Shown piece by piece: positions 1 to 13,600 of a DNA stretch of 37,419 nt. The stretch's first letter is position 1, and every line of letters starts with the position of its first letter. The stretch covers positions 62,591 through 100,009 of the forward strand of contig JH153665.1 of NCBI GenBank assembly GCA_000226015.1, read 5' to 3'. This DNA comes from Mnemiopsis leidyi. Lineage: Eukaryota; Ctenophora; Tentaculata; Lobata; Bolinopsidae. The notes beneath the pieces are model-generated. The model was not told where the DNA came from, searched no databases, and was given only the letters and a program-made list of their open reading frames with translations. The position numbers were made by a program, and so were the translations under genes.

Positions 1-271
1 GATAGCTATGACAGATGTCAAGCATCTCGTGTATCTTTATGAGGGCAGTATAGCAAGCTTTAATTGGGTACAGAAGTGAGAAGGAGCCGTATAATGTAAC
101 GACCCTGAGATAACAAGCTTTGACATGTGACACGCAAAGAAAAGACAGGAGGGAATTTTTTGTGTCCTCCCTTTCCCCCGAAATTTTGAAAAATTTCGGG
201 TGAAAGGGAGGAGGCCCGGTAAATAGAGGGACCCGGTAAATAGAGGCCCGGTAAATCGAGGGTTTACTGTA
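1..271. mobile_element. Right end of a pogo/Tigger-like DNA transposon or MITE
   Basis: Read on the minus strand from position 271, the sequence is TA followed by CAGTAAACCCTCGATTTACC. A CAGT start next to a TA target site and a CTCGATTTA core are typical of pogo/Tigger-type terminal inverted repeats of the Tc1/mariner superfamily. The block GGTAAATAGAGG/GGTAAATCGAGG recurs three times at about 219-262, and an inner hairpin lies at 166-211. No transposase is visible, and the left end would lie outside the window. The family assignment rests on the terminus only. Confidence 0.5.
166..211. repeat. Hairpin (inverted repeat) inside the transposon end
   Basis: The arms CCTCCCTTTC and GAAAGGGAGG flank a CCCGAAATTTT / AAAATTTCGGG core. 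The whole 46-bp stretch folds on itself with about one mismatch and almost no loop. Such near-perfect palindromes are common inside MITEs. Confidence 0.75.
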
Positions 272-1523
272 TATATTTTGGAAGTTTTAGCGTCCCTATT
301 GACTTTTTTGAGTTTGCCCCCCCCCCTTTTTTACATCGATTTTTTTTTCAGTTGCAACTTCTTGAGACTGTTCTTTAAAATACGCAGTTTTGCGGTTACA
401 AGCATAAATATTCCAGGAGGAACGTACAATTCAGATGTAGGTTGTTTGGAGTGTTTCATCATGATCTTCTGTCCTTGGAGGTGGGTCAGCTCCAGATGAT
501 GAATTTAATTCTCTCGGTGAATTGACTTTTAAGTTTATTGGGTGTTTTGTTTGATTTGCAATTTATTTGATTCAAATTTTGAGGAACAAAGGGGAACAAA
601 GAGAGAGGGCCAACTTTTTTACTAAGGACATTCTTATTTTTGAATGCATTGATAGATCGAATGTAGATTTAAATTGTTTTTATCTAACTAACTCTGATAT
701 TTCTGCTTCGATATAAATATTCTGACTAAAAAATTCCGAAATGAAATTCATGATAAAAACTCAGCTGACAAGTAATTCTGAAAGTACCATTGATCAGCAT
801 TCAGCTTATGATTATGAGTGTAACGAGAAATTATCAACTCATCAGTGAGTTACTTCCATGCATAGATGTTGATCACAAAAATAAATCCGTCTACGATCAA
901 AAAGTCTACAAATCTGCTTTTATTGCGCTTTCTTTGTTCAGTTTATTTGACAATGAAGCGTTGGGAGAACTGATCTGGGTAATGTCGACGATTGATATGT
1001 GACCGATCTTTAAAGCCTAGTTATTCAGGAAATAACAATTTCCGCAGCTCATTTCCCTTTTGAGCGGAGAAAGAGGATAAGAAATGCTAAAATATGGAAC
1101 CCAAGAGTTAGTCCGATTAATGCTGGCACATCACACTTCCACAGATTATCCTGAAATTTTTGGATTGTGAAAAATTTTCAGCTGCTTTTGTGTTGTCTGT
1201 TGACAATTAATAGATAATTGCCATAACCTTTTGGATACCAAGCCACCAAGGACCATCACACAAATTGTGGTGTAGGTTTTACACAGTTGGTTATGATAAT
1301 TGGTACTTATCAAATGTAAGTCCATAATATTCGCCATAGAATCATAACTAGGAGTACTACAATTATTCTGAATAGCACACAATGTACTTTGCGAAACGGG
1401 ACCTCGGAATATGATCAAAACCTTTTATTTAATAATCTGGTCAACATTTCCCCAGTCACATATCCTTGTGACGACAAATCTACAGATTTTAAGAGGGTCG
1501 GAGGATCTACTGAAAGGACTCAC
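272..1523. other. Region downstream of the last placed ABCG exon; no confident gene
   Basis: This stretch should contain the final coding exon and 3' UTR of the minus-strand ABCG gene if they lie in the window. I found no exon with both a good acceptor and a convincing sixth membrane helix. One weak candidate is a hydrophobic open stretch on the minus strand ending in TAA at 850-852 (about 850-930, including DFLIVDGFIFVINIYAW), but its upstream acceptor is poor. A C-run followed by a T-run at about 317-330 is low complexity. Confidence 0.4.
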
Positions 1524-1609
1524 CTCTTTCATGGTAAGTTCCTTAATAATCGCAGATCCAGAAAAGTAAACGATTTCATCGTCTTCAGGCGGTCCATTGT
1601 GATAGTAGC
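1524..1609 (-). CDS. ABCG exon 17 (extracellular loop before the last helix)
   Basis: Encodes GYYHNGPPEDDEIVYFSGSA and IIKELTMKE, in the position of the large last extracellular loop. This loop normally holds disulfide cysteines, which are absent from this exon. The acceptor is CCTCAG and the donor GAG|GTGAGT. It ends in phase 0, so at least one more coding exon must follow. Confidence 0.85.
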
Positions 1610-4600
1610 CTGAGGAAAATTAAAAGAAAAATTAATATTCATTAACAAATATTCATTAACAAAAAATAGCGAAGATTTGATAAACTTGAAATTGTCAAAT
1701 TTTACCGAATCGAAAGGAAATGTCATTTCGCGACTTGCAATAGCAATTATGCGACGTAATAACATGGGAAATTCAGCGGTCGCCTGCAACAATAAAAGCG
1801 GCCGCAATTCTTGTTTTAGAAATTCTTAGTTTAGATTGATAACGAAATATCTACTGATAGTGTTTTGGACTTTACGCGCTTGCGCATTTCAGTCTCGACG
1901 ATCTCAAAAATTTCGAAGAAATTTAAGACTCGCATCGCATGTTAAACTTGAATTAAATTTAACAAAACGTTTTTAACAAATCAATGATACCCTACCTATC
2001 TGGCCCCCGTAGTCTCCAAAGTGAGTAATAATTGCTGCTTCGTAACTGTAACGAAGCCATGAAGTCTCTTGAAACGGCAACATCCAATCTTTCACGTTAC
2101 CAATAAGAATGAACTGAAATTGTCACAATAAAACCATTTTTACTAGTGTACTAGAGAGAGGCATTTTAGTGTAGAGAAAGGCATTTTAAGGATGCGTTTT
2201 ATTAAATCAAGTTATCAATCGCTGTCATGTGATACAAAATTTCGTAACCCTTCCCAAAATAACCTTTCTTTATATAAAAAGGACGACTTCGTCGAAACTA
2301 CGACATGAAAAATAGGGAAGCACTAACTTGCCCACAAAAGAGGAAATGGGGAGCGTACACAGTAGGTGCTATAGCTAGGGTATTTAGTGGCTCCCACCCT
2401 ATCACGGAGACAAAGTAAGCTGAAAAATATTTTCGTTTTACTTATATGTTATAGTTAAGATTATAAAGGGGTTATGACATATCAAGACAATACCAGCTGG
2501 ACGGCCGGTTGTCATCCAACAAGCCAGGAGGTTACTATAGTTATTATTATATTTATAGCTGGATAGCAAATAAAATACGTAAAAATTTAAACACAAAGAC
2601 TCAAAGATAACGAAACTAAGGATAATGGTAGATTTACCAATTGAAGTTGAAGTGAGAATAGCTAGGGCGGATATGAACCAGAGGAACAGGAATTTGGTGA
2701 AGACAGGATCTTTGAAGATCATGAAGTAGCATACCACGTTGAATATCAGTGGGAGCAGCACGCACGCAGGAACCTACAATCATGAAGGTAAAATGATATT
2801 CTAAAGATTTTGTATATAAACTTAAATTTAGAAATTAATTGTATATAATTGCAGGTGCAACGTTGCAATTCGAACAAAAGTACAGCATTGTTTAAAAGTT
2901 TTCGTCGACATTTCGTCAAACTTTTAAACTATTTCTAGCTGAGCAATAAATAATAAGTAAAGCACTAGACTGTTTTCTCAATATAAGATATAATTGTACT
3001 GTAAAATGACCGATGTTACCTCAATAAGTGCTTTAGCGATGTACCAAGCTGATATTGAGTATGTCCCGGAGGAGTACTCTCTAACGAACAGTGGTAACTC
3101 TGTCGGTAGAACCTAAACAAGAGCTGATGAGGTTGTTACTTGCAGTTTTCAAGAATTTCACATGTTGATTGTTGAGGGCTGTTACAGGTTTTTGCATAAG
3201 GTTTATTCCCCCTATACATTGTTACATGGCTAACAACCGTGTTGGTGGTAGCATGCTGTTAAGGGTGTGGGAACTGCCAATCATGTGGTGAAGTTGTCGG
3301 TCACCCTATTCGGCAGATGGTGGAAATTAGGGCTTTGTTTACAGCGCCTTCAAAGTTTAAATACAGTAAAATACCCTAATGTTGTTGACAACACCAATTA
3401 TAATTCGATCAAAGCATGTTTGAATTCAGTAAAATACCTGAATATTATTGAAGACACCAAATAAGGAAAGCATGTAAACGATTAGAAACAAACACCCGCT
3501 TATGTCCCTGTACATGTGCTGAAGAGTAGATGAATGTTAATGACTAAATGAATAGTAATCACCGCTAAAAGTTTTACGCGTCTACGAGAATTTTTTTCGC
3601 GTAAAAACTGTCAGCCGGAATAGTTCAGATTTGAATGCCGCGTCTTACAGCACAGCGATAAAGAAAGCCATAATTAGCCGATAGCAGCTCTGTGGAAATA
3701 ATGTTGAAGTCAAAGCTGCAACTTCACTTACCATGTCAAGCTGAAGGAAAGCCAGGCCGAAGAATAGGGAGATGGCAACGTGCTGAAGAACCCGAATATG
3801 GTTGAGGATGGGATTTCTAGAGAGTATCTTTATGTTCCTCCACATGCAAACTTTGAACTCTGTCAGCCAGCCTACCCTCCTGAGAATAATATGGTAATTG
3901 ATAGAAGGAGAGATAGTTCATGTGTTCCAATAAGCAATTACGATTGCGACAATTAACATTGCGACATAGGTAATCGAGCTAGTCCCATTGAGGAAGACTA
4001 GGAGACTTTCCAGGACACTGCTTCTGTCACCTCTCAAACGAAATTGAGTTCATCATTTCCGAGAAATGATCTTAACTCCAAGATGCTTGTAGCTATTTAA
4101 AAATTGCATATAACATGAAGTAGAAGTACTAACACATCAAAGAGAAGTAAAAACACATCAAAATGTCAAATTATAATGTGGTGGATTTTAATACACGGGC
4201 CAAAATACTCAAAAGACAGGTCTTCCCACACAACAGTGCTCCGTCTTTATGGTGAATTGATAGGTTTTAGACGCTTGGGGCACGAAGTTCGTTAATCGTC
4301 ATACCTATAAAATGCTTAATTTCAAGAACTGAACTCAGTTCAATTTGCTTCTTGAAAAATAACCTTGTTCAAATATTTGAAAATCCTAATCAAAGCTTAA
4401 TGCCCTAATGCTAGGGATCTTTAGGTTTTCAATAATCACACAGCCAGACATTTACACATCATCCCCAAGAAGCCTGCTCTTTGTAATAGCGGGTTCCAAG
4501 ATAGTGTGACTTTGAAAAAGCTTATGCTTGGTTAGTTCAAGTCGAGATAATTTTAACCGCCGCCTCCGTTATAATATATAGCCTATCCTCTATCGCAACA

Positions 4601-7600
4601 AGTCACTGAAACATCGTTAAAACGCATGCAAAACAGGAATCGTAATTTTTTAGTATTTCTACACCTTAGTGATATATTTGGTTGGAGAGCCTCTTTAAAT
4701 CAAAAAGAAGGTCGGATTTTCACTTCAGCCTTTAAGCAGTATAAATTATAATAAACATTGTCTGCTTTCTGAATAAAAAGGGTTGCAAAATTACCCGCTA
4801 GTGTTGAGACGAAGGCGGTGCTGCTTCCGAGCAGAGAGCTCCTTAATGATCTGGCCACACTCGGTCTTCTCCGCACTGTTGTCGTAACCCTTTACTATGT
4901 CCTGATTATAAGAAACTTGTTGTACAACTTTCTGGGAATTTCGATTTAAAAAGATTTTATGCACTTGATATCAAAGCGATTTATCTGGTCACCCAATAAA
5001 GTCAGTCGATGACAGATGATGATCAAACGATCGCGATATAAAATCAGAACAGCGCATTTTCATATAATATGCGAATTGCGAAGGCTGGCTCCTGCAAAAA
5101 TTTGACACGATCTTTAGATATTTTGAGTTAACTGACGGCGAAATGGAGTAATTTATTTTAAGATGAAATAGTTAATGAAGGGAGAGGAGTTTAGCCGACC
5201 TGATGTTATGGGCTACCGGAGGTTGATGGTGAGAACATTGCAACCGCGGTTGATCATCTTTGAGTTGATGGACGTGCCAGGACCGAGAGCAAGATCGAGT
5301 GATACAGAATTGGAAAAAAGCAAGGTAGATCCGGTCAGATTGGTATGTCAGAGATGTTGGCTTTACTCTGGTGCACATTACTATTAGAATTAACTCAAAT
5401 ACTCTGCTGAACACTCGGAAGTTTACTTGGCGCCCGACAGATCTAAAGAGCAGAGGGTCAAACACAGGTTATTTGTAAAAAAGAGGAAGTATCTTACTAG
5501 CAAAGTAGCAAGAACATTATACTATTAGAATCAATAGAGTGTGTTAAGCTGATATGGTGATAAGCCATGATTTTACCATATTTTTTGAGTGTAGCGAATG
5601 TAACTAAATATATAATCTTTGTTTGAAATTAATGAAGTATTCTATCTTTGATGCATGCATGATTTTCGCGACGCTGTTTTATACATTTTTTGGATTTCAA
5701 AAGGATTAGCGAACTCAGTTTATATATCTTTTCCGCTCATTAGACGGCAGAAGGTTCTGATGACGCTAAACAAATTTAATATATTACCAGCACAATGAAT
5801 TAAGTCACTTGACATGTTGTCACGGAAATGCTATAAAATTTGGTGTAATTGTGTCTCTACGTTTTTCTGCACCTTGTCACATTCATGTGTGATTCAATAA
5901 ATACACAACTGTTTTTTCAACTGTTTTAATTGAATAAATTTGGCGTAATTTAAAGAATAGATGAGTTGAATGGTAAAAAATCGATTAAATTTGAATTCGA
6001 AAACAAATCGTTTTAATGTTTGTTGCCGAGTTTTAAAGCATATACCTTACATGACATATTTATGATACGGAATGTGACGGTTTTCCGAAAATTTTTGTCA
6101 TATTTACGGACTGCCAAAAATTTCGGTCGTCGTAATCAATCGTTATACAATCCGTCGCATTCGCTTCATTAATTTATCGCTTCATTTTGTTCTCAAAAAG
6201 TTAGTGATATGATGGTACTGGGACAAATAAACACAACATTCCATGATGAATTGAATGTCAAGCAACTGTTCAAAACAACTGTTCAAACTTCAAAACAACT
6301 ATTCCTCTCCAATTCTATCAAGTATCAACATGGTTCCAATACCCTACTTAAAGGATGCTCCCTTATTGCCTGAGAATCTTACTCCTGGGAGTACACTGGA
6401 GAACTGCATGAAACTGAAAGAGTCTAGCCCGACCTTTTAAAGGGAGATGAAGAAATCTATTTATGAGTTTCATTTCGTTTCGATTAATTTTCTTTGTGTC
6501 ACAAAACAAAACGATAAAAAATACCCTTATTTTATGTGACGTCTGAAATTTGACAGTTAATGCTCAATTTCGCCATATTTTTGGACCACCAAATCTTCGA
6601 TCGTCACAAAATAGTCCGCTATAATTATTATTTGCTCAGATCTGAGTTAGTTCTGTTTGATTGAAATCGTTCAGATGTTGTCCACCTTCGTGGACAACAT
6701 ATCAATTATCAATAAGTTAATAATAAGTTAACCTGCCTACCGTCTGGTGGGAATGAGATACACGTGCAGCGTGTTCTGTGCCAGCTTCCTGAGACGATTT
6801 AGTTTAAATCAAAATTTCTTAGAGAACAAACAGACGTGTAGATATCAAATATAGATAGAAAATAATTTTGAATTCCTATTGCGGTTTGGTTGATATTGCT
6901 TAATGCTTACCATTACTTTGATTAAAGGTAATGTAAGATCGATATCTTTAATAGTCAGATAGTGATCTACACGTTATAGTCTGATAGTGATATGAATATT
7001 TATAGTCTGATAGTGATATAAATGTGTATAGTCTGCTTGCATGTCACGTGATCAGTTGCCACGGTTACATCCCACTCTCGTAGCTCAATGATGAACGTTT
7101 ATTTAGAACGTTTAGTTAGAACGTTTAGCTAGAACGTTAGTTAGACGGAACGTTACTAAGACGGATATCATCTCGTCAATGTAGACTTACCGCGCCGTTT
7201 TGCTGTGTCAGGTCCGACTGGGCGGCCAGGGTTTTGATGTAGAAGTCTGCGGGGTTGTAGTCCGGTGGGCAGGTATAACCGAGCCGAGAGAAGAAGGAGG
7301 AAGCGTTAGTTCGCGTACCGTAGTAGGCAACGTGACCGTTGTGCAGGAGCATGATACTGAGAGATAGGGAGTCAGAAGACGAGGTCACTGCTCAGATTGG
7401 AATAAGTCCGTACGCCTGGGCCCTTGTTGAATATCGATATTGCCCGGTACGCCGTGGACCGGGTAATAAAGCTGAACATCATATCGTACTAGTTTCTAAA
7501 ATTGTCGCCGGCGCGGACCTTACCTGAAGAGCTTTCTCATCGGGTTCCCTGAGTCCAACCCCTGCTAGCTGGGTCTCAGGAACTCCCAATATAAACAACA

Positions 7601-10600
7601 AGAACTTTAACTATAGAGATAAGACGGCAACAGACAAGGGAGTCTATAATGCTATGGCAGACCAAAAGATGCAAACCCAGAGGAGCAGAGAACGGGGCTC
7701 GTTACTAGACTGGGTAGAAAGGGACTATCTTTTGGCCCTGAAGGAACACGCATATGTGTGCTTGAGGGGTGTACATGAATACTATCCGAAAAAGTCAGCT
7801 TGGTTGAATCATCCTGCAACATTTCCTATGTTATGTACCTTCTTAACTGCCTGAGTTTGCATTTTTGAAATTTTCTGACCGTGTTTAGCATGTTGCTCCG
7901 TAATTGGTATCTAATCACCGTGAAGCCTGCTCCTATATAAGATATTGCAGCCTACAAGTACATCGATTGTGTCCACAGACCCATAAAGATGCTTGACGAT
8001 TTTTGCCTTTCAACATTGCATTTCTGCTTTAATCGGGTAATATACAAATATTTTGTGGTGCGGTAGAATTCAGCGCCCTGTAGATAGTCTCCCTAATGCT
8101 GATTATTTGAAGTCAAATTTAGTGACAAGTTCTTGATCTATCAGTTAATAGCCGCCACCTGACGCACGGAGCAGAAAATGGTTGATAAAAATGAACTTAG
8201 TCAGTTGGTGAATGGTGATTGACTGATAATCGTTGGGAGTTCGACTCGCACGGAAGTTCGATGGAGCACAGTTAGTCGAATTTTGGCTGTCGAACTTGCG
8301 TGTCAAACTTCCGTGCGTTCGACAAAATTGCGCGACCTATATAAATGTGGAAAGTTTTCATTTGAAGCTCCCAACTGAACCTACACATTCAGGCTTTCTC
8401 TTAACTGAATAATGGCTTCAGTTAATGCACATACACAACACCCCATTACTTGACTTACTTGTCAAACAGAGAAAACACGTCTGACGATGGCTGATGGATG
8501 GTAACTACAATGTTTCTCTGAGCGTTGGCCAGTCTTTTCAGAAACACAAGGATTTTCTCAGCCATACTGGCATCAAGCCCGGATGTGGGCTCGTCAGCAA
8601 AAATAAGAGGTTTTCCGAGTAACACCTGATATAGAGTTGGTTATATAAAACAATCGATCAAGAGGGGGAGTAGGAGGTTGGGATACCGGTAACGATTAAA
8701 CTATCAGTTTCGTTAAACTATCAGTTTCGTATTTTTATGTATGTAAGGTATAGTTTTAAAAAATACAATAATGTGACATGATAAATTTTGTGCGATTATG
8801 TGTACATTTGCTTTTTTAATTTCTTGTTCTTCTTAAATTAGGAAAAAACTCGCATATTTAAACGTTCCGGTTAATTGTGCATTTTCTAATGTATCTGGTA
8901 TCAGAATAGTCTCCGAACCAAAATGGAAAAATTGGTTTTTTAACCGCGTACTACAGTGCTTTTTGACGCACCATTGACGCACTTTTCAAAATCTTAAAAA
9001 TATATCCGATAGACATTCTAAGTAAAGTAAAATTTCGCACGTGAGAAGTCACCTCAGACCATTACCTCCATGCAAAGAGAGAGTCGTTTCCTCTCGCCGC
9101 CCGACAACGACTGAGTCTCACTTCCAGGAACGCCGACCAGGGAATCAGCAACTTTCGTCAACTCACCCTGGAATTGACACTGACTGTTGATATCTGATTT
9201 TGTAGTTTTGCAGCCTTGTAATTATTGACTATACCATAGTAACTATATTATGTGAAGTTCATGTGAAGTTCAAAGTCTAATTTTGTAGTTTTGCAGCGTT
9301 GTACTTATTGATTATAGCATAGTTACTATATTATAGTTCATATCAAGTTCATATCAAGTTCAAAGTCTTATTTTGTTATAGTTTTGCAGCTTTGTAATTA
9401 TTGATTATATCATAGTCACTATATCATAGTTCATGTCAAGCTCAAAGTCTAATTTTGTAGTTTTGTCGCTTTAGAATTATTTATTATATCATAGTTACTA
9501 TATTAAAGTTTATGTGAAGTTCAAAGTCGTACAGAGTTTTGATGTATCAATACAAATTAATCTCAGTCGTTTTTCTATGAGCCATGAGATGCAATGAAAA
9601 AGGGTTATATGTGGGGATATCAAGTGTCTCTTAATAAAAATAAACGCATATATAAATATAAATGAACGCAAATATGCTTCTCTCAGTAAATATAATTAAT
9701 TATCTTGGAATCAACCTCGTGATGGCTCGAGGCCAGGTGTAGGTAATCACTCAATTCAAAACACAAGAGTTTTCACGCACTTACCTCAGCGATCATTTCT
9801 TCAATTCTAGTTTTTTTCTCTTCAGTTGATAAATGCCCCAATCTTAGATTAGCCTGAAATGATATCAGATGTGAACTTTCGGCCCTGTAAATCATTATTT
9901 TTCAATAATTCAATTCAGAAAACTACACATTGAATAGTCTATGTTCAGTTTTTTCGAGTGCTTGAGTTTAAAAGTGAAAACTTAAAATTAATGTAATGAC
10001 ATAGGAACAGCGGCGTCTTAAAAAATCAAAACACAGCTATATGATCATAGGTCATGTGTGTGATATTTTTTGACTGTGTCTGTACTGTAATTATATCTTT
10101 TTCAATTTCAGAAAATTTTAAGTAGGATCGCCATAGCAGGGATAAAGAGCGATTCGGTCCACAATACTTGTATAGTTGTATTTATATAAACCATATTTAT
10201 TTTTATCGCGGAAGATTGAGGTCAATCACCTTACTGCCCATTAGCTGATCTTTACTAGATGGTAGTATTCTAGATAAGTTCCTATGCATAACCTGCGACA
10301 GGACCACGCACACGTTAAGTGGTTTGAAAGTTAAAGCCGTCTGTCGAGACGCAGAACATTCAACATGCGGGCAGCGGGTTACCCATCTACCAGCTCCTTT
10401 ATATCCAGCTCTCCTAAGCCAAGCTTCGATCACGTTGTGCGCCAACTCTGTTCAAGAACTTCGTTATTGTAACCGTAATTTTTTGTACCTTGTTTCTGTT
10501 ATTGTGGACAATTAGATCTGCCCAGTTTGACAATGAGCTAAAACAGTTGTGACGTCACCAGAGTTTTTATTTAAGCAGACAAGGAGATCGACCCTTCTTG

Positions 10601-13600
10601 TCGACCGATCTACATGGTCCCGCTCAGAGATCTTTTGTTTATTATATGCTAAGTCAGCTTTCTGGTTTAAATACGAACGTAAGCCGTTTTCGTAGAGGAG
10701 TCGACTCCAACAAATTGTTTAATTCTTAGCAAACTACCACAATCCCTTTTTTGGTATCCTAATTCGAACAACAGCTTGTCTCACATGAAAGTGGTCCTTG
10801 ATATTAATTCGGCCAGAAGCAAATGCTGACAGTTCCGCGTCCCACTGGTTACTCTAGAGTCTAGCCGTGCCGCTGCACTTTTCTCAGGCCTGTCAACCTA
10901 TAACTCTGCTCCCTCGATATTGCCTTGTGATCGCGTCTTCGAATTGCATCTTCGAATCGTCTGTTATCCGTACTTTAACAGTTACCTTGTGACCGGAGCA
11001 ATCTAAGAAAATCTCATTGGAAATCTCATTAAATAAAATTTCATTGGATATAAGATTGTTAGGATTGATGTAAGATTGATACAAGGTTGTTCACCTACTC
11101 GATCCATACAGGTTAAATTTCGCTAGCAACTATAACTTTGACATAGCCGATTATTGTAAAGTGTCTTTCTTGAAGGATGAAGATTCTAACATCGAAGTAT
11201 AAATTAATAAAGGGTCTTAATATCATTATAACTTGTGAAGGAATGCACTCGATTGCCGGACACTTAGGCTGGAATTTTCATGAGATTGATGGTGCCAATA
11301 CCAATAAAGTAGCACGATTTTTCATTCAATTACAGCGAGTCTCAACGGCACGCCTTGGACAAACCTTGGGTGGTACAAAATTTAGTCTTACCTTCATTTC
11401 AAAGTTTCGAGTTGATTCCCGCAGTACACTTTCTATTGCAAATTAGAGAAGTGACATTGTGCAACCACAACCCACAAACTATTAAGTGGGTGGCATGAGT
11501 TAAATCTACCGGTTGGTTTGTCTCTTAGATATCTCTAAAATTCAAACAATGAACTCTGACGTACATTCTCATATTGCACAACTATACCGCAATTTGAATC
11601 TCAGGATATTGCATGGTCAGTGCTTGTTTGGATCGTCGCCTTTTGGAACTTTGAATAAGAAAAGAGCCAGGTCCTCATCAGTTGTCCCAGTTGTTGTGTT
11701 AGGAATTTTTGTGATCTATTTGGTTATTGTTATCTCGTGAGAATAACATTTTAGACCTCAGATTAAGATAGCTTCCCGTTCCGCTGCTGTTACATTATAT
11801 TTATATTAGAAGATCGTGTATGCTTGAGTGTCATCGGCTACGCTAGGTATCAACTGCATGGTTACTGTGTTTGGCGTTTTCGCGGATATGGTTATACGTA
11901 CGTGAAAATTCAACGCAGAAAATCGGTCAGCTAATGCAGAAAATCGGTCATTTAGCTTAATACTCGCTCTGTATTGCTAAGCATTAGGTTCGATTTATAC
12001 TAATTAATTTTGATAGCCACAATATCTTTATGGTTGATTTTTTCAACTCACAGAAGTGGGAGACACACTAGGTGAAGTTTGATTAAATTATTTTTGAGAT
12101 GGAGCAAAAAGTAATCTAGGATGTTCATTTTTGGACATGGCTTTTTTTTACTAATGACCCTCATGGCCGAGCAACTCTTACAACATATTTTTCTCTCTAA
12201 ATTTTCCTAAATTTCTAAATTTCCTAGTACAAATTTAAACTCTAAACCATTCTCTTTAAAACGACAGGCTTTTACCTAGAGCAATATGTTTTCCCCAAAT
12301 TAGACAAATCTTTATCAATTTCTTCTCTGATTTTCCTTACATAACATTGGGTAAATAGCTTACTACGCGATATCCAAAAACCAATAATATTCTTATTACC
12401 AGCTTGTGTGAAATGCTGTGTGTGAAATTAACATGTTCACCGCTGAATACCATATATGAGTATGTGAAGCTACCATCAGCCGTCTCGTACACAGCTTACC
12501 AATTTCATCTTGTTGAACATGCAGCACTAAATAGTGAAATGTTCACATTATAGTAGTGAAATGTTCACATTATAGTTCCTTAGGTCGAAGGGTAATACTA
12601 ATCGAGGGGCCAGTAATGCCATAGAGAAGGGTACACGTTTCAATCTAATCAAACTTTCTGCTATTTAAATAATCACATATATGCGAAGCTCAACTTTAGA
12701 AAGTTGGTATATATACAAACTTTCTGAAGCTGAGCTTTGCATACGAACCTCAACTGCTGCTTCTTTGATATTAATAGTTTATGTCAAAAAGTCTGCGATT
12801 TTTCAACATGTCATCACGCTGCCGGCAGGGAAATTAATTCGAAGATTGTTTATTTTATTGTATTATCAGGGTGGTGGCAGCCACCCCATAAAGGCACTCG
12901 GCGTACTCATCAATGAAAAAGAAAGGCTAAGGCTATGTCAGAATTTGATCTGAAAGCCTTTTAGGGCGTTAAAGGCCTTTAAGTTTAAGGCCCAAAAAAC
13001 AAAAGAAATCAACTTTGTTCTGAAAGAAAATTTAGACCAGTTATAATTAGACGTAAAATTTGACGAGGAATCCGAAATTGAATGCCTTATAATCAGCTCA
13101 ACGACTGATCATTTTAATTACATAGCTAATGATTACTAAGAGTCCGGTGTATTATCTGGATGCAGGCACGCTTTGTGACTGATATCATAGCGGACTATTG
13201 AAGAACTATTTAAGTTTCTGACGTACAATCATTTCTATTTTTGTAATTCTATCACAATTATGGAACAAGACAGTCACACTGAGTCGAATGTTGAGGAAGG
13301 CAGGTGTACAAAATGTTAAATTTCCATAATTCCAAAGATCAGCCTTAAAGACTAAAGAGGCAACAGCCCATATGTCAAATTAACCATGGCAGGTGTCGTT
13401 TATACGTCTGAGATAACAACATGCCTAGCACTCAACCAAAAAAGGATAATTTTTCTGACAACGCAACCCAGTATGTACGTTGTATTTGTAGTTCTAAAGG
13501 CCTGATTTTAGGAAACTGTATCACGCTACAGAGTTCACAAACTATACCGCACATACCCAATTGTTTTGAACCGTTCATATAGATCATGAAATGAGCGTTT

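Noticed and set aside
296-460. Minus-strand open stretch with SELYVPPGIFMLVTAKLRIL as the last ABCG exon.
   Set aside because: It lacks a proper sixth membrane helix and ends in a poly-lysine run from a homopolymer tract.
3646-3731. A 42-nt intron (GTAAGT...TTTCCACAG) followed by an exon encoding SCYRLIMAFFIAVL after ABCG exon 11.
   Set aside because: It runs into a stop or a phase that does not fit exon 13. The 81-nt exon at 3438-3518 fits both phase and family.
7079-7095. GTAGCTCAATGATG resembling a tRNA A box.
   Set aside because: No B box or cloverleaf follows at the right distance.
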